From: Mactromeris polynyma
Taxonomy: Eukaryota; Mollusca; Bivalvia; Venerida; Mactridae
Assembly (NCBI GenBank): GCA_032209605.1
Contig: JASFXZ010000027.1
Location: forward strand, 5,165,372 to 5,229,371
Reading direction: 5' to 3'
DNA: 64,000 nucleotides
Below are positions 1 through 12,604 of the stretch, in pieces. The first letter of the stretch is position 1, and each line of letters opens with the position of its first letter. The position numbers were made by a program, and so were the translations under genes. The notes below the pieces were generated by a model that was not told where the DNA came from, ran no database searches, and saw only the letters and a program-made list of their open reading frames with translations.

Positions 1-60
1 TCAACAACCTCTAGACAACAGCCAAAATCTGCATTCCAGAAGGGTGTTCAGGAGACGATG
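1..60 (+). repeat. Fragment of the 73-bp dispersed repeat
   Basis: The window opens with 'tcaacaacctctagacaaca', which matches the end of the large array at 25.58-25.62 kb ('gcaacaacctcttgacaaca') and continues similarly for about 30 bases. It is one single-copy member of the family that is expanded at 24.1-25.65 kb. The left part lies outside the window. Confidence 0.5.
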
Positions 61-572
61 TGAGGCCAAAACTGAAGCAACCACATAAACATTAAAACGA
101 TTGTTCACTCACCCAGCAACCGATATCTTAACACGATAAAAAATAGAACTATTGTTGTTCAAATCAACATTTCAACAAGCAAAATTTGCTTCTCCCAACG
201 CTTGTAGCCCGGGACAGATTGCATTGTACCGACTTCAAATATATTTTGACTATAGTTATGTTTGTTTATGTTGTTGTTGTTGTTTTCATCGCCCGATGAA
301 AATAAAAGCATCATTATTAATTTTATAGGATAACTGAACATGTGAAGTATGTACGTAAACTATTGGTGACCGATTTTACTATAGCCTTCAAGTCGGACAA
401 TGGCCTTGTTCTATATTACGACGAGGAAATAAGTGGACAGGACGGACCAGGAGAAAGTGAGGACGAAAGTAGAGTGAGTATGTATGTACGTAAAATATAG
501 ATGACCAATTTCACGACGAGATATAAATCGGACTGAAATGAATAGGAAACAAATAAGGACGAACGTATGTAC

Positions 573-785
573 AATGCAGTAACGGAGTGGTCGAGGGGTA
601 GAACGCCTGACTCCTAATACGAAGGTCGTCAGTTCAAGCCCTGCGATAGGCGGGATTTAATCACGAACTTCACAATAAATACATTTGGCGCGAATACTGG
701 TTGGTAGCAATGAAACAGACATCGAGAGTGATTAGTATAAGTTGTAAGTACTTGTTTCACAATCGATGTAAAATAAATACGTTTA
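573..785 (+). mobile_element. tRNA-derived SINE
   Basis: A tRNA-like head has an A-box-like stretch (gtggtcgaggggtagaacgc) and a B-box-like stretch (agttcaagccc), followed by a body ending in 'aaaataaatacg'. The tail from about 737 (aagttgtaagtacttgtttc) is nearly the same as the tail at 17928-17977, so the two are copies of one SINE family. The head does not fold into a sound tRNA, so it is not a tRNA gene. RNA polymerase III transcription is inferred from the boxes only. Confidence 0.7.
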
Positions 786-2217
786 AGCTAATGCAGAAAC
801 ACAGCAGCCATCCTGTACCAGAGACATGATGTCACAATTAATACAAAAGATAAATAATACAATAGAACTCTTTATTGCTGAATCATAAATAAAATGTATA
901 TTATCATAATCATTATAGGCATCTCGCAATGAAGGCTCATTCAATTTTCCAACGGAAGTAAGCATTTTATCACGTTTTCCCCACGTTAATGTAACGGAAC
1001 GACTGATAATGGTTGCTGTTTTTTTTTATATTGAATAGGTTCTGTCTATGAAAGCTCTACCTTTGATATCTATCTTAACCTTTCAACAGTATGCTGACAT
1101 TTCGTGGTGTGGGTTACTGGGTAAATAGATGATAACGTTACTTAACGTGTTTCTTTTCTACATAATATTTGCGAGTAAGAAATATACATACATGTACTTG
1201 ATTATTCACACACAATTGTATTGGTTATATCAGATGGATTTTATCCTACGATAACCTAAATTACGTCGACATTGCATTGATATAACTGAACAACAAAAGT
1301 TGAAAATTAGCAGAAATTAAAGTGAACTTCAATTAAGGACCATCTCGAAACCGAGACCATCTCAATTATAAGATCGTATTGTGCATGACCAGTTTACTTG
1401 ATTGTAAGACCACCTCACAACTAACTCCGACTTTCAATGGTGGTCTTATCATTGAGATTTCCTGTAACTGTATTTAAATCACCTAACTCTGGTTGGACAC
1501 TAATTAATCGTACACTATTTCTGATTTTCACACTGTCCATGTCTTTCCTGTTAATATTCTAGCTCTATTCATTCTTATGGTTCGAATCCCGGTAGCCCCA
1601 TTGACCGATGTTTCGTATATCATTTATTTTTTCATAATTAACAACATTGTCATTTTCGCAGATCTACGAGAAAGCGACATCGTTGTCTGTAAAGTAGACA
1701 TTTACATACACAGAACGCGCCTGGTATTAAAAAAAAGAAACTATTCAGTAAATCGCAAATCATTTTCAAATTGTTCGTTGTTCACGCTGTGGATCGATTT
1801 GATTCAGAAAAATGAGTATATTCTAGATAACGGGACTTTTACTATTTATATAACCCAGTACTCACTTCAGTTTACTAATTGTAACAGTGATATTGAACAT
1901 TAATTATATCTTTCTACGGGTGATGTGAGTGATACTTCTTTACGTCCATTATATGTTTACCAACAAAAAGAGAACTCAAGAATAAAACACAAATATCATG
2001 ACATATCTGCTTACGGTTGTCATGGTGTATCGATAGGTTTACATAGATTCGTACACAAATTTGAAGCTAAGAGATATCCGGGTTGATATCAGCCTGTAAT
2101 CTGACGCTGTGATTCTCAGTTTGTTATACGATGTATATCTAGATACAGCAGATATTGCTGATACAATCATATTTATAAAGTTCTAGTGTTGCTTACTAGA
2201 TGTCACGTGTAAGATAA
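786..2217. other. No gene seen
   Basis: AT-rich sequence without a recognisable gene. About 1330-1462 contains 'gaccatctcaattat' and 'ggtggtcttatcattgag', resembling the ends of the pogo-like element at 29.09-29.26 kb, so it may be a decayed copy. A 108-codon open frame at 1577-1903 has no recognisable domain and no splice context. Confidence 0.5.
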
Positions 2218-2219
2218 TA

Positions 2220-2399
2220 CAGACGGACCCCGTATATTCGACAACCTTCTATCTGAATACTTGGTGTCATCCGAAATAAACATCAGATCCCGTCGTATCT
2301 TATTAGGAACCTATCGAATCGAAATGGGTTATTCGAAACCATGTATTATTCTAAATAATCTTTCGGACCTGATAAATTCGAACGAACGAGGTCCGACTG
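2220..2399 (-). mobile_element. Pogo/Tigger-like MITE, family P
   Basis: A 180-bp palindromic element. It starts 'cagacggacc' after a TA and ends 'gaggtccgactg'. Inside it shares 'catccgaaataaa' and 'ttcgaataaccc'-like blocks with copies at 19.45, 26.40 and 35.02 kb. It is inverted relative to the 26.40-kb copy. CAGTCGG termini with TA target duplication fit pogo/Tigger-type Tc1-mariner elements (established for those families; assignment here is inference). No coding capacity. Confidence 0.7.
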
Positions 2400-2950
2400 T
2401 GCTAAGAGAGATTTGACATATTATAAAAACAAACACTCAGTGATATCCCTGCCATCTGGTGATGATGTTGTAAAACAAACGGGGAGAACAGAAGTCAATA
2501 ATTCACACAACATGTGTATAAAACATGTGTATAAAACATGCTCACATTCCATCCTTACATTGTTACTGTAACATTATTGAGTGCTGTAAAACCTGGGTAA
2601 GATAATACATATGACATGGTGATATTTAGGAACTCGCAAATTATTTTTTGGTATAGCTTGTAAGAATTCCTCTTTCACGGAAAAGCTTTATCAAGATCCG
2701 TATTTTCTTCCCGCTGATGTCAACGGAAAGACAGTGAACGCTGAAAATAATACCTAAATCGACACTGTTGTGTTTATGAATGTCTATAAACAAATTCAAG
2801 ATAGTTTCTGCACTCAATTTTTGGAACAATGTTTCAATAACCTAGCCAATATGCAACCAAGATATCTCAAAGGTATGATTACAATTATAAGTATCGTGTA
2901 CTCATCTCTAGTGCTGATAGAGTAAAATCTCGTACTTAACTCTTGAAAAG
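2400..2950. other. No gene seen
   Basis: Unique AT-rich sequence between the MITE and the satellite. A short direct repeat 'acatgtgtataaa' occurs at about 2510-2540. Nothing coding is recognisable. Confidence 0.5.
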
Positions 2951-4950
2951 TTCGAGAGTACGCCATGCAGATCGAGTAATTATCGAACGCATCGATGGAA
3001 GGCCGTGCAATAGATCAATATAACACCGTGCAGATCGAGTAACTATCGTACATATCGAGATTACACCGTGCTGATCGAGTAACTATCGTGCAAATCGAGA
3101 GAATACCGTGCTGACCGAGTAACTATCGTGCAAACCGAGAGAATACCGTGCAGATCGAGAATACCGTGCAGATCGAGTAACTATAGTACATATCGAGAGA
3201 ACGCCGAGCAGATTGAGTGTCTATCGTTCATAGTGAGAGAAAACCGTGAATATCGAGTAAAAATCGTTCATATTGAGAGAATACCTTGCAGATCGAGTAA
3301 CTATCGTACATATTGAGAGAATACCGTGCAGATCGAGTAACTATCGTACGCATTGAGAGAATACCGTGCATATCGAGTAACTATCGTACATATTGAGAGA
3401 ATACCGTACATATCGAGTAACTATCGTACATATTGAGAGAATACCGTGCAGATCGAGTAACTATCGTACATATTGAGAGAATATCGTACATATCGAGTAA
3501 CTATCGTACATATTGAGAGAATACCGTGCAGATCGAGTAACTATCGTACATATTGAGAGAATACCGTGCAGTTTGAGTAACTATCGTACATATTGAGAGA
3601 ATACCGTGCAGGTTGAGTAACTATCGTACATATTGAGAGAATACCGTGCAGATCGAGTAACTATCGTTCATATTGAGAGAATACCTTGCAGATCGAGTAA
3701 CTATCGTACATATTGAGAGAATACCTTGCAGATCGAGTAACTATCGTACATATTGTGAGAATACCGTGCAGATCGAGTAACTATCGTACATATTGAGAGA
3801 ATACCGTGCAGATCGAATAACTATCGTACATATTGAGAGAATACCGTGCAGATCGAGTAACTATCGTACATATTGAGAGAATACCGTGCAGATCGAGTAA
3901 CTATCGTACATATTGAGAGAATATCGTGCAGATCGAGTAACTATCGTACATATTGAGAGAATACCGTGCAGATCGAGTAACTATCGTACATATTGAGAGA
4001 ATACCGTGCAGGTTGAGTAACTATCGTACATATTGAGAGAATACCGTGCAGGTTGAGTAACTATCGTACATATTGAGAGAATACCGTGCAGATCGAGTAA
4101 CTATCGTTCATATTGAGAGAATACCTTGCAGATCGAGTAACTATCGTACATATTGAGAGAATACCTTGCAGATCGAGTAACTATCGTACATATTGTGAGA
4201 ATACCGTGCAGATCGAGTAACTATCGTACATATTGAGAGAATACCGTGCAGATCGAGTAACTATCGTACATATTGAGAGAATACCGTGCAGATCGAGTAA
4301 CTATCGTACATATTGAGAGAATACCGTGCAGATCGAGTAACTATCGTATATATTGAGAGAATACCGTGCAGGTTAAGTAACTATCGTACATATTGAAAGA
4401 ATACCGTGCAGATCGAGTAACTATCGTACATATTGAGAGAATACCGTGCAGGTTAAGTAACTATCGTACATATTGAGAGAATATCGTGCAGGTTGAGTAA
4501 CTATCGTACATATGGAAAGAATACCGTGCAGATCGAGTAACTATCGTACATAGTGAGAGAATATCGTGCAGGTTAAGTAACTATCGTACATATTGAAAGA
4601 ATACCGTACATATCGAGTAACTATCGTACATATTGAAAGAATACCGTGCAGATCGAGTAACTATCGTACATATTGAGAGAATACCGTGCAGATCGAGTAA
4701 CTATCGTACATATTGAGAGAATACCGTGCAGGTTGAGTAACTATCGTACATATTTTGTGAATACCGTGCAGGTTAAGTAACTATCGTACATATCGAGTAA
4801 CTATCGTACATATTGAGAGAATACCGTGCAGATCGAGTAACTATCGCACATATTGAGAGAATACCGTGCAGGTTGAGTAACTATCGTACATATTGAGAGA
4901 ACGCCGAGCAAGTCGAACGAGCTCTCCTACAGATCGTACAAAATATCGTA
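2951..4950. repeat. Minisatellite, 40-bp unit of two 20-mers, about 49 copies
   Basis: The 40-bp unit consists of 'ctatcgtacatattgagaga' followed by 'ataccgtgcagatcgagtaa'. The halves resemble each other (both keep CGTnCAnATnGAG), so the ancestor was about 20 bp. Rare variants (cgttca, ataccttgca, tattgtgaga) recur in the same order 440 bp apart, for example at 3667 and 4107, which shows a recent duplication of 11 units. The first 60 and last 40 bases are degenerate, as at array edges. Each unit holds three CpG, high for this AT-rich region. Short open frames inside are by-products of the unit. Confidence 0.95.
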
Positions 4951-6759
4951 TGCATTGAGGAAAGACGTAAGTCTGGTTCTTGTTTGCTTTGTCGTCTGAA
5001 TATTTGTTGCGATTCAAACGTTCCCGCCCTCATAACTGACAAAGAATATTAACAACAACAACAACAGCAATAGTATCAAATATGAGTTATATTTCGCGAC
5101 GTAAGATTAAAATTTAATTTTTCAACTAATTGGTAAATAAAGAAATGTAAACAAAGAAAGATCTAATTATGTTGTATTTTTAATACTCACAACACAATTT
5201 TGCAATTTCAGCAAAAAAATAAATAAACTAGCAGTGTACTTCCATCGAATGTTGTTGCTTTAGAACTAATTTGTGAAATGTCAAGTTCGTAATTACACCT
5301 ACGTTATTACAAGGTTCTATTAAATAATGATTTGCGTGTTATAAAATACTCCAGCAGTGATTTAACTTTACTGATAAACTCTACGTTGATAGTTTCAATG
5401 TGTTTATTTTGACATGCAATATTTCAAATCTGATCGTTATGAATAATCTAAACCTTGAAAATGTCAAGGTAAAACTTATTTTCTGTCTATATCCATGAAC
5501 TTTTGCATAACAGTGAAAAAACACGTAGCTCTTAAGGTCACATTCAACATTTTCTAGATATATACACAATGATTCGGGGAGGGGGGCAATCGCAAGGAGA
5601 GGACACAAAAAGACCTAACGGACCAAAGGTTACACAAAGGGAGAGGGACACAACAGTAAGACCGAAACATGGTAACCAAACGTGTACCTACACTTGTATT
5701 ATGTTCAGGTTTACATCATCAAAAGGATTATTCGGTCATACGGAGACGGTGACCACTTGTAGAAAATAATAAATTGCTTCCACACTGTGATACCATACAT
5801 ACACGCGTCTCATTTTACCTAATCACCTCCTATCACTCTGATACCGAATCGCGCGTCCTAGTACTACCCTTGTAACGTCGTGTTTAGGCAGGGCGGGGGG
5901 CTAATGACTCTGGTGTTTTTCGTCCGGACATCGTACCAGCGTAACCATGTGCCACTGGACCGGTTTGAACACACATTTCATCCAGTTTATAGGCTGATAT
6001 ATATACATTATGTTCAAATAAAAAAGGAAGTATAAGATCTCGACTATTAGTAGTGTTTTACTTAGAATCATTGTCTATAATCATGACTAAGTAAGTACCG
6101 TTTGTCTGCCTGGTAGTGTCGACGATGCGATGTATTTCCATGGAGGGCCGCGGTTATGATTTATGGGATGTTGGAATTTCCATTCCTGAAAGAAAATCTA
6201 TTTTTATAAAATAAATAAGAAATACCGTCGCTGATATCGTGTTAAGCATGAAGTTTCATCTCTTGCAGAAGTTTATTTATCTGAAACATCAGAAAGATGT
6301 ATATCCTGTCAAATAGTCAGTAATAAAAATGTACGCGCCATTGAAAACCTCATTTATAACTTTATAATCTTACGTGGGAGGCTTTAAAGTGTGCATATAA
6401 CTCCACCCTGTCTGATAAATATTTGTCTAGATGTAGAGTGAATGCTACAATTATGTAATTTCTCGGAAACTGTTATCTATACTTTCTTATCGCGTTTTTT
6501 CTGTTTTTTCGACATTACTCAGAATCACAGAGCTTTCCTCAAAACTAAAACGTAGGCAGTCAAACTAATAGTTAAACTTTGTTAGATGTTATTTGCCTTG
6601 AAATGACAAAAGACGAGTGACTTTCTCGATTCCTCGCCTTTAACCAATTATCACAATAAGGTTTCTGTGGTTGGTACTCTTAATATAAGTGTTGCTATCT
6701 AGGTACATATAGACCACATATATTTATATCTCAGCATTAATCAATGTTCAAAGTCCAGT
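4951..6759. other. No gene seen
   Basis: Contains a short CAA microsatellite near 5050 and a purine-rich stretch at 5575-5660. Open frames of 66-75 codons at 5381-5769 overlap on opposite strands and show no recognisable motif. Nothing else stands out. Confidence 0.5.
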
Positions 6760-7282
6760 GGCCTTATTCACAAACTGTGCATTTTAAGCCTGGACCTCAG
6801 ACTTAGACTACAAATAGACGAGACATAGAGTACACCTCAGACTTAGACTATAAGTAGACGAGACATAGAGTACACCTCAGACTTAGACTCTATGTAGACG
6901 AGACATAGAGTACACCTCAGACTTAGACTATAAGTAGACGAGACATAGAGTACACCTCAGACTTAGACTATATGTAGACGAGACATAGAGTACACCTCAG
7001 ACTTAGACTATAAGTAGACGAGACATAGAGTACACCTCAGACTTAGACTATATGTAGACGAGACATAGAGTACACCTCAGACTTAGACTATAAGTAGACG
7101 AGACATAGAGTAAACCTCAGACTTAGACTATATGTAGACGAGACATAGAGTACACCTCAGACTTAGACTATAAGTAGACGAGACATAGAGTACACCTCAG
7201 ACTTAGACTATATGTAGACGAGACATAGAGTACACCTCAGACTTAGACTATAAGTAGACGAGACATAGAGTACACCTCAGAA
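6760..7282. repeat. MITE left end expanded into a 40-bp array (80-bp higher-order unit)
   Basis: Bases 6760-6809 carry the left terminus of the MITE family seen at 9.1 and 36.6 kb (attcacaaac, ttttaag, ctcagacttaga). From about 6794 the terminus runs into about 12 copies of a 40-bp unit, 'acttagactataagtagacg' plus 'agacatagagtacacctcag'. Units alternate strictly between 'ctataag' and 'ctatatg' from the second to the last copy, giving an 80-bp higher-order repeat. No matching right terminus follows. Confidence 0.9.
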
Positions 7283-7284
7283 GA

Positions 7285-7445
7285 TCAACACCTTTATGGA
7301 GACGCAACTTCTGGCTGTTGTTTAGATGAGTTTGGTCTAAAGATGTTAAATTGGTTGTAAATGCTTACTACAGGCAATAATGATAATGTTGATGAAGAGA
7401 GGTTGTTGCTCAAGAGCGGGCCGCGCTGGAGAGGCGGTATTGTTC
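7285..7445 (-). repeat. Single copy of the 73-bp dispersed repeat
   Basis: 'gatgaagagaggttgttgct' at about 7391-7410 is the reverse complement of the core of the 24-25.6 kb array, and 'cttactacagg' upstream matches that unit's 'cctgtagtag'. It is an unexpanded, diverged copy in the opposite orientation. Confidence 0.65.
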
Positions 7446-7676
7446 TATTCCATACAAAGCTACGCATGTATTGCATTCAACTCTCTGCAAACTATAAGTC
7501 AAATTTCGCACTAAGTATAACGAGTAACGTGCCGTAGAAACTTCACGTAATAATTAGAGTGAGTGGTTCAGCTACCTTCTGTGTTTTCTGCATTAGTTAC
7601 ACGTGTCGAAAACGAACATATTGGACAGTCGAAAGGTTATTAATTTTAATACATGCATGAGATGAAAAGAGTTTTT

Positions 7677-7940
7677 CGACGCAGCCGTACTAACATGGTT
7701 TTGTTATTTGCATATCGATGTTGTGTAAACCAATCAAATCTTACGTTAACTACCAAGGCAATTTCTCTTCAACGAACAATGTTTGTAACCTTGGCGCGGA
7801 TTGGTTAACCTTTCGATAACGGGTATGTTACCTTACCGAAATCCACTGAATTTCAGTGGATTTATCGAAATCCATTTTGGATCTGGAGTGACCAGAAATC
7901 GTAATATTTCGGCATTTTATTATGTTGCATAACAGATCTT
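7677..7940 (+). repeat. Dispersed repeat O, copy 1
   Basis: Starts near 'gcagccgtactaacatggtt' and contains the octamer motif in 'tatttgcatatcg', 'aaccaatcaaatcttacgtt', and a hairpin 'gaaatccactgaatttcagt'. It ends near 'ggcattttattatgttgc'. A nearly full reverse-oriented copy lies at 19040-19366 and a third, interrupted one at 41722-43015. No terminal repeats or coding frame were found, so the class is unknown. Confidence 0.75.
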
Positions 7941-9110
7941 AACCTACAGATTCTTGTTTCTATCTACCTGGGAACGGATGTTAATGCGTGAGGTAATCAG
8001 TCAATGAAAACATATTTTGGAAAACAATTTAACAATAACGGTAGCTCAACAATTTGGAATATACAATACCTTGTTCAATACCAGCTATGCTTATTTAAAT
8101 AATTTATAATGTAAACATGAAAGGCTCGTGTTTTGTCTGAGTGAAATATGTCAAGTTTGCTGTACTATTTAGTTTTGACAACGTGCAGCAATCCCCTGTA
8201 TCGCTATTATCACATCTATTGTCCAAAACATTGACGTAAAATACGATTAGTTTGTTAATAATAATAATAGCTTTATTTTCAGAAGGTAAAACACAAAAGA
8301 CAGTAAACTTTACATTGGTACATATAAAAACATAATAATAACAAATATAAAACATCTTTAAACCAGTGACCACAGACTTGTGAAAACAAAAAGTATTGTC
8401 GCACACATAAACGAAATTCGCCATTTTTTCAGATGTTAACTTTCTATTTTTGTAGCCTAACAGAAAAAAATCGAGCTTGTGATCAGTTTGAAACGCAGAT
8501 CTCCGGATATATACCATCCGCTCGGTTGCCCGGTCCGGTAGGCGTCCGATGTATACAGGATTTACAGCACTGTAAATGACAGGCTTATCAGTCAATTCTT
8601 TGTCGAAGGTAAATATTTTATATCACAAATGTACATGTATCTATATCTGGAATGTCGTTCAAGGATAAGTCCCTATATTTCCACGCATAAACAACCTTGA
8701 AGCTGACATGCTGTGCCTTGATTATCTTAGACAATGGATGCACGCTGCATGTTGTCACTTAAAGTACACCTAGCACCTGGCAGAAATATGTTACCGTGAA
8801 TATATGAGGTATACTAGGTATTTGGTGGGGGGAGGTCTGGTGATAATAACATTTATTCTCACTGTCATTAGCATTGTTATTTTTGTTTTGATTCAATACA
8901 TGGCATGTTGCAAAACAATAAATTATTCGACGACTTTCTTGTCTTACGTGAATGGCATGAATATAATAAAATACCTACAAAAATAAGCTCAGGCGTTCTT
9001 GGAATGAACACTAGAAAAGAAACCATGCTGACTGCAGCAACAAGGATTTATCAATGATACATGTTAAAATAGAGACTTTATAAAAAAGATTATTGTTGTG
9101 ACTTACGAGC
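7941..9110. other. No gene seen apart from a LINE-like tail
   Basis: Apart from the LINE-like 3' tail listed separately, this is unique AT-rich sequence. A 163-codon minus-strand open frame at 8104-8595 overlaps that tail and shows no known domain. Confidence 0.45.
8255..8600 (-). mobile_element. Possible LINE 3' end or similar retroposon
   Basis: Read on the minus strand, the sequence ends in 'aaaataaagctattattatt', the polyadenylation-like motif plus ATT microsatellite often seen at the 3' end of CR1/Rex-type LINEs; the better-supported LINE at 37.57-38.55 kb ends in a similar way. No reverse transcriptase residues are visible here, so assignment is weak. Confidence 0.35.
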
Positions 9111-9115
9111 ACATT

Positions 9116-9435
9116 GAATCGATTTTGTAATAGGAAAAAAAGCCTATATATTAAATATCTGATCAGGACCCGTATTCACAAACGTTTTAAGACGGAATAT
9201 CAGACTAAGAGTTTAAAATAGTTTTGTTCCTACGTTATTGTTACGCAATATATTTTGATAAAACATGGTATAAGTGTAGAGTGAGTAACAAGAAATATTC
9301 AGTCAAAAATGTATCCGTTTAAATATAATGAAAACGAAATTCTTGTAAATTTATCTTTTGCAATTTTAAATTCTAAGTCTGAGATTCAGTCTTAAAACTT
9401 TGTGAATACTTTTTTTCCTATTACAAAATTGATTC
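9116..9435. mobile_element. MITE with nested inverted termini, family M
   Basis: Outer inverted repeats: 'gaatcgattttgtaatagg' at 9116 and its complement ending at 9435, 27 bp with one mismatch. Inner inverted repeats: 'gtattcacaaacgttttaag' at 9172 and its complement ending near 9408. The left side has about 30 extra bases between outer and inner repeats that the right side lacks. The core 'gttttgttcctacgtt' is shared with the element at 36.62-36.88 kb. Non-coding and about 320 bp. Confidence 0.75.
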
Positions 9436-11624
9436 AGGAACCGATTATAATATTGTAAAATACCGACCAAGACTGCACATCTTTACAAAAATAAGGCAAT
9501 ACAAATAATGGATAGGAATTAAGTAAAGAAAAGGGATCGAGCTGGGTAAGGCAGACAAAGACATAAATGTTCTACTGAAGAAATTGTAGAAAGATTATTT
9601 AACAATGGAATGCATTCTACGAAAATTTTGTAAATATGAAATGTTATTATCAATCCGAGTAACAAAAAACTATAGCGTAATGTATCATTAGTTATTGATT
9701 CGTTATATAACAATGTACCTGCTAGAGTGTTGCCAAATCACCGCGACCACTCCGTACGGACAAGTACGGGCATTTGGTATAGATATTTTTTAACAAACGA
9801 CTGAGTGTGGTAAGAGCAACCATAACTGCTCTCGTTGAAACCATACTTGCTAAAATGTGTGATACAGGAATCACGAATGGGTTGAAAACTAAAGTTTATT
9901 TTACCAATATCATTATTACGAGAATCTTCAATGCTCTGTGACTCATAACAAAAATCTACAGTAAATTCCGTAATTGCCGTACTTTTCCGTAGGGGATGAC
10001 CACAGTAAAAACTGGTCCTATGAATTTTTTTATTTACATATTTATGATAATGGTGATATGGCTTTTAAAGAAATATTAGATGACTAGAAATACTATATGA
10101 GACCTAACAGGCTAAAAACTGGAAATATCTATAACAAGACACACAAAACCTTGATCATAGATCACAGACAAAAGCGTTGAGAAAAAGTAATATTCAAGTA
10201 ATAAAACATGATCGGAGCATGAATGCAGTCCTTAATGAACATCATCACGAGGTGATTATAAAGCTGTCCCAGAATTGTTTACCCGCGATATGAATGATGC
10301 CCGAGTTCATGTCTAGAATGTCTTACAGATTTCAGTACAGATTATATCAAAATATCAATAAATCAGTTCACAATGTCATTTGTCTTTGTTAGAATTGTCA
10401 TCAATAGTGTGCGATCATTTCCCTTCTCTGGGCCGTAAGCCTTCATAGAAATCCCTGGGCGTACTGTTCTCCAATATGCAAATCACGCAGGTCACGTGTG
10501 CATGTATTATTCATGGAGCTAATTATGACGTATTAAGTTTCATGTGGAAGAAAGGATTGAATTGTGGAATAATAGACCCTGGAGCCTTAGATTTTCTGAC
10601 GATTGACTTCGGAATAGGGATCCTGACACAGATGGCTACATATTGATATGATATTCAAATAATTGGGAAAGGTTTCAGATTGGGTTTCAAAGATTCTTAT
10701 TTCATCCTATATTAATCAAAACACTTCCACATACCGATATAACTGCTGTTTGTTTGGATAGATTAACGCCGTGCTTCGACTGTATTATATCTGTATACTG
10801 GTCAAAAGCGCTATTCCATAGCCATGCTTTTTCACATAGGTTCTATTTCAAAGCTCCGTGATACTTCTTCCGTTTATTTGATAGTAATGAGATATAACCT
10901 TATTTATTCAAATGAATTCAACGACCAAAATAAGCGATGTTGATCTGTCGAAGTTATGATTCCATGTTTCAGATCCATTTGTAATAATGTAGTGAAGATT
11001 CTCAAAGCACAAATGGCGGGATGGATCTGTTGATCAGTATACTTGTGTATACGACACTCAATTGGCCTAAATAGTTTCCAACCAATACGTATGTGTTCGT
11101 TCCCGCACTGATTGAAGACACATGCATCATCATAGTAAACATACATTGTCCGTTTTTTTCGTCACACAACTATCGCACTTGCAGTGATGCGTTTTACCGA
11201 CAGAAAACAACTGGAACTGTGTTCGTCTTGTTTAAGAATACAATGTGCCTGTTTTTGTTCAGTTACATGTATATACAAGAAGTCCTTCATTTGGCTGTTC
11301 GTGAACAAAAATAAAGTGTAAACTTCATAGATAACCAAATCGAGATGAAAAGTCAATTAATTATTCCACGTTCAATGTAATTTCATCCCATACAAGTCGT
11401 ACATATCGCTTTATTTATGGGACAAATTTGTAAATAAGATCACATTTAGCCAGTGCTTGTTACGATACCGGGACGAGTGTAACTTGAGACTGAACAGTAT
11501 TTAAATGTACGATGCGTCTTGATCTAAGACCGCAGTCGGCTTGTATTTAATATTGTGAAATAAATTTTTCAGGCAAGATGTTTAATATACGATGTTCCTG
11601 CTAGTACATGTAATACACATCAAT

Positions 11625-11725
11625 ATGGTGGCCGAGTTCTGCCAGTTCGTTCTGGTGTGTTGACTTGTTTGAAGTGCGTCAACACGCCAGCTCACCAGAA
11701 CGAGATGGCAGAAATCAGCAACCAT
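11625..11725. mobile_element. Short hairpin element (palindromic MITE or pre-miRNA-like)
   Basis: The arms 'tggtggccgagttctgccag' and its near-complement ending 'tggcagaaatcagcaacca' pair over about 40 bases around a loop near 11665-11677, with the inner stem 'gtgttgac'/'gtcaacac'. The right arm has about 7 extra bases. The palindrome is bordered by TA on both sides, which favours a small Tc1-mariner-type MITE, although the folded transcript would resemble a microRNA precursor. Confidence 0.65.
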
Positions 11726-12604
11726 ACATAAATGCATGACTTTTATACCTTACCGAGATACTTCAATGCGTTGAAGAATACCTGACTTCTGTTGATTGTA
11801 GTTTTCAGAGCAAATATTGAGATGGTTTGGGAGACATTGTTGATTATTGGAAAATGTCTGCTCATTTCAAACATTCCGCAAATCTAACATATTGTAATGA
11901 GCTGTTTAATACTGTATTCGTTACCCGTACCCGTTATATATACACTCGGTATTTTATGGTATTGTACCGAAATAAAACTCTTTTCAAATGATTTATGTTG
12001 CAACAAATTGACTTTGCTGTCGTGCTTAAATGTATGTGTTTCTATGACATTATTGGGGTTATATTATGGTTCAAAATCAACAAAAATGTTTAAGTCGAAA
12101 ATCTGAAAAAAAAATACATAATGTGTCATTAATTTCATGGCAATATCTTTAAATACAAATCGGACGAACTATCTCACCTTCAGCAAAATAAAAAGCAATT
12201 CGTCTACAAGATTCCAATTACTTATCAAATCTGTAAAAAGTATTTAACATACATTGATGGCATAACATATATTTTACCGCCAGTGATATATCTACATTAA
12301 GTACACGCGAAAATGCCAACAGAGATTGACCGAATTTCCGGAGTATTTTACGACAGCCGAGAATGTTGTCAGGTTATAAATGACCATGACACCGGTATAA
12401 TTATATGGTATGAATGGGAAATATTTGAAATGTGTGCATATGTTTACTATTACAGAGATATGTACAAGTTATATATCCGACCTTAAACCTTGTCACACGC
12501 CTTTATGTCACGTGGAACTAATGACTTATCTCCATGTGTGTGTCACACACTACGATAGCAAAATCCAACCAGCATGTAATATAGATCCATATATACACTT
12601 AGTT

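Noticed and set aside
8104..8595. 163-codon minus-strand open frame
   Set aside because: Overlaps a LINE-like 3' tail and has no reverse-transcriptase or other motif; treated as retroposon-derived or chance.
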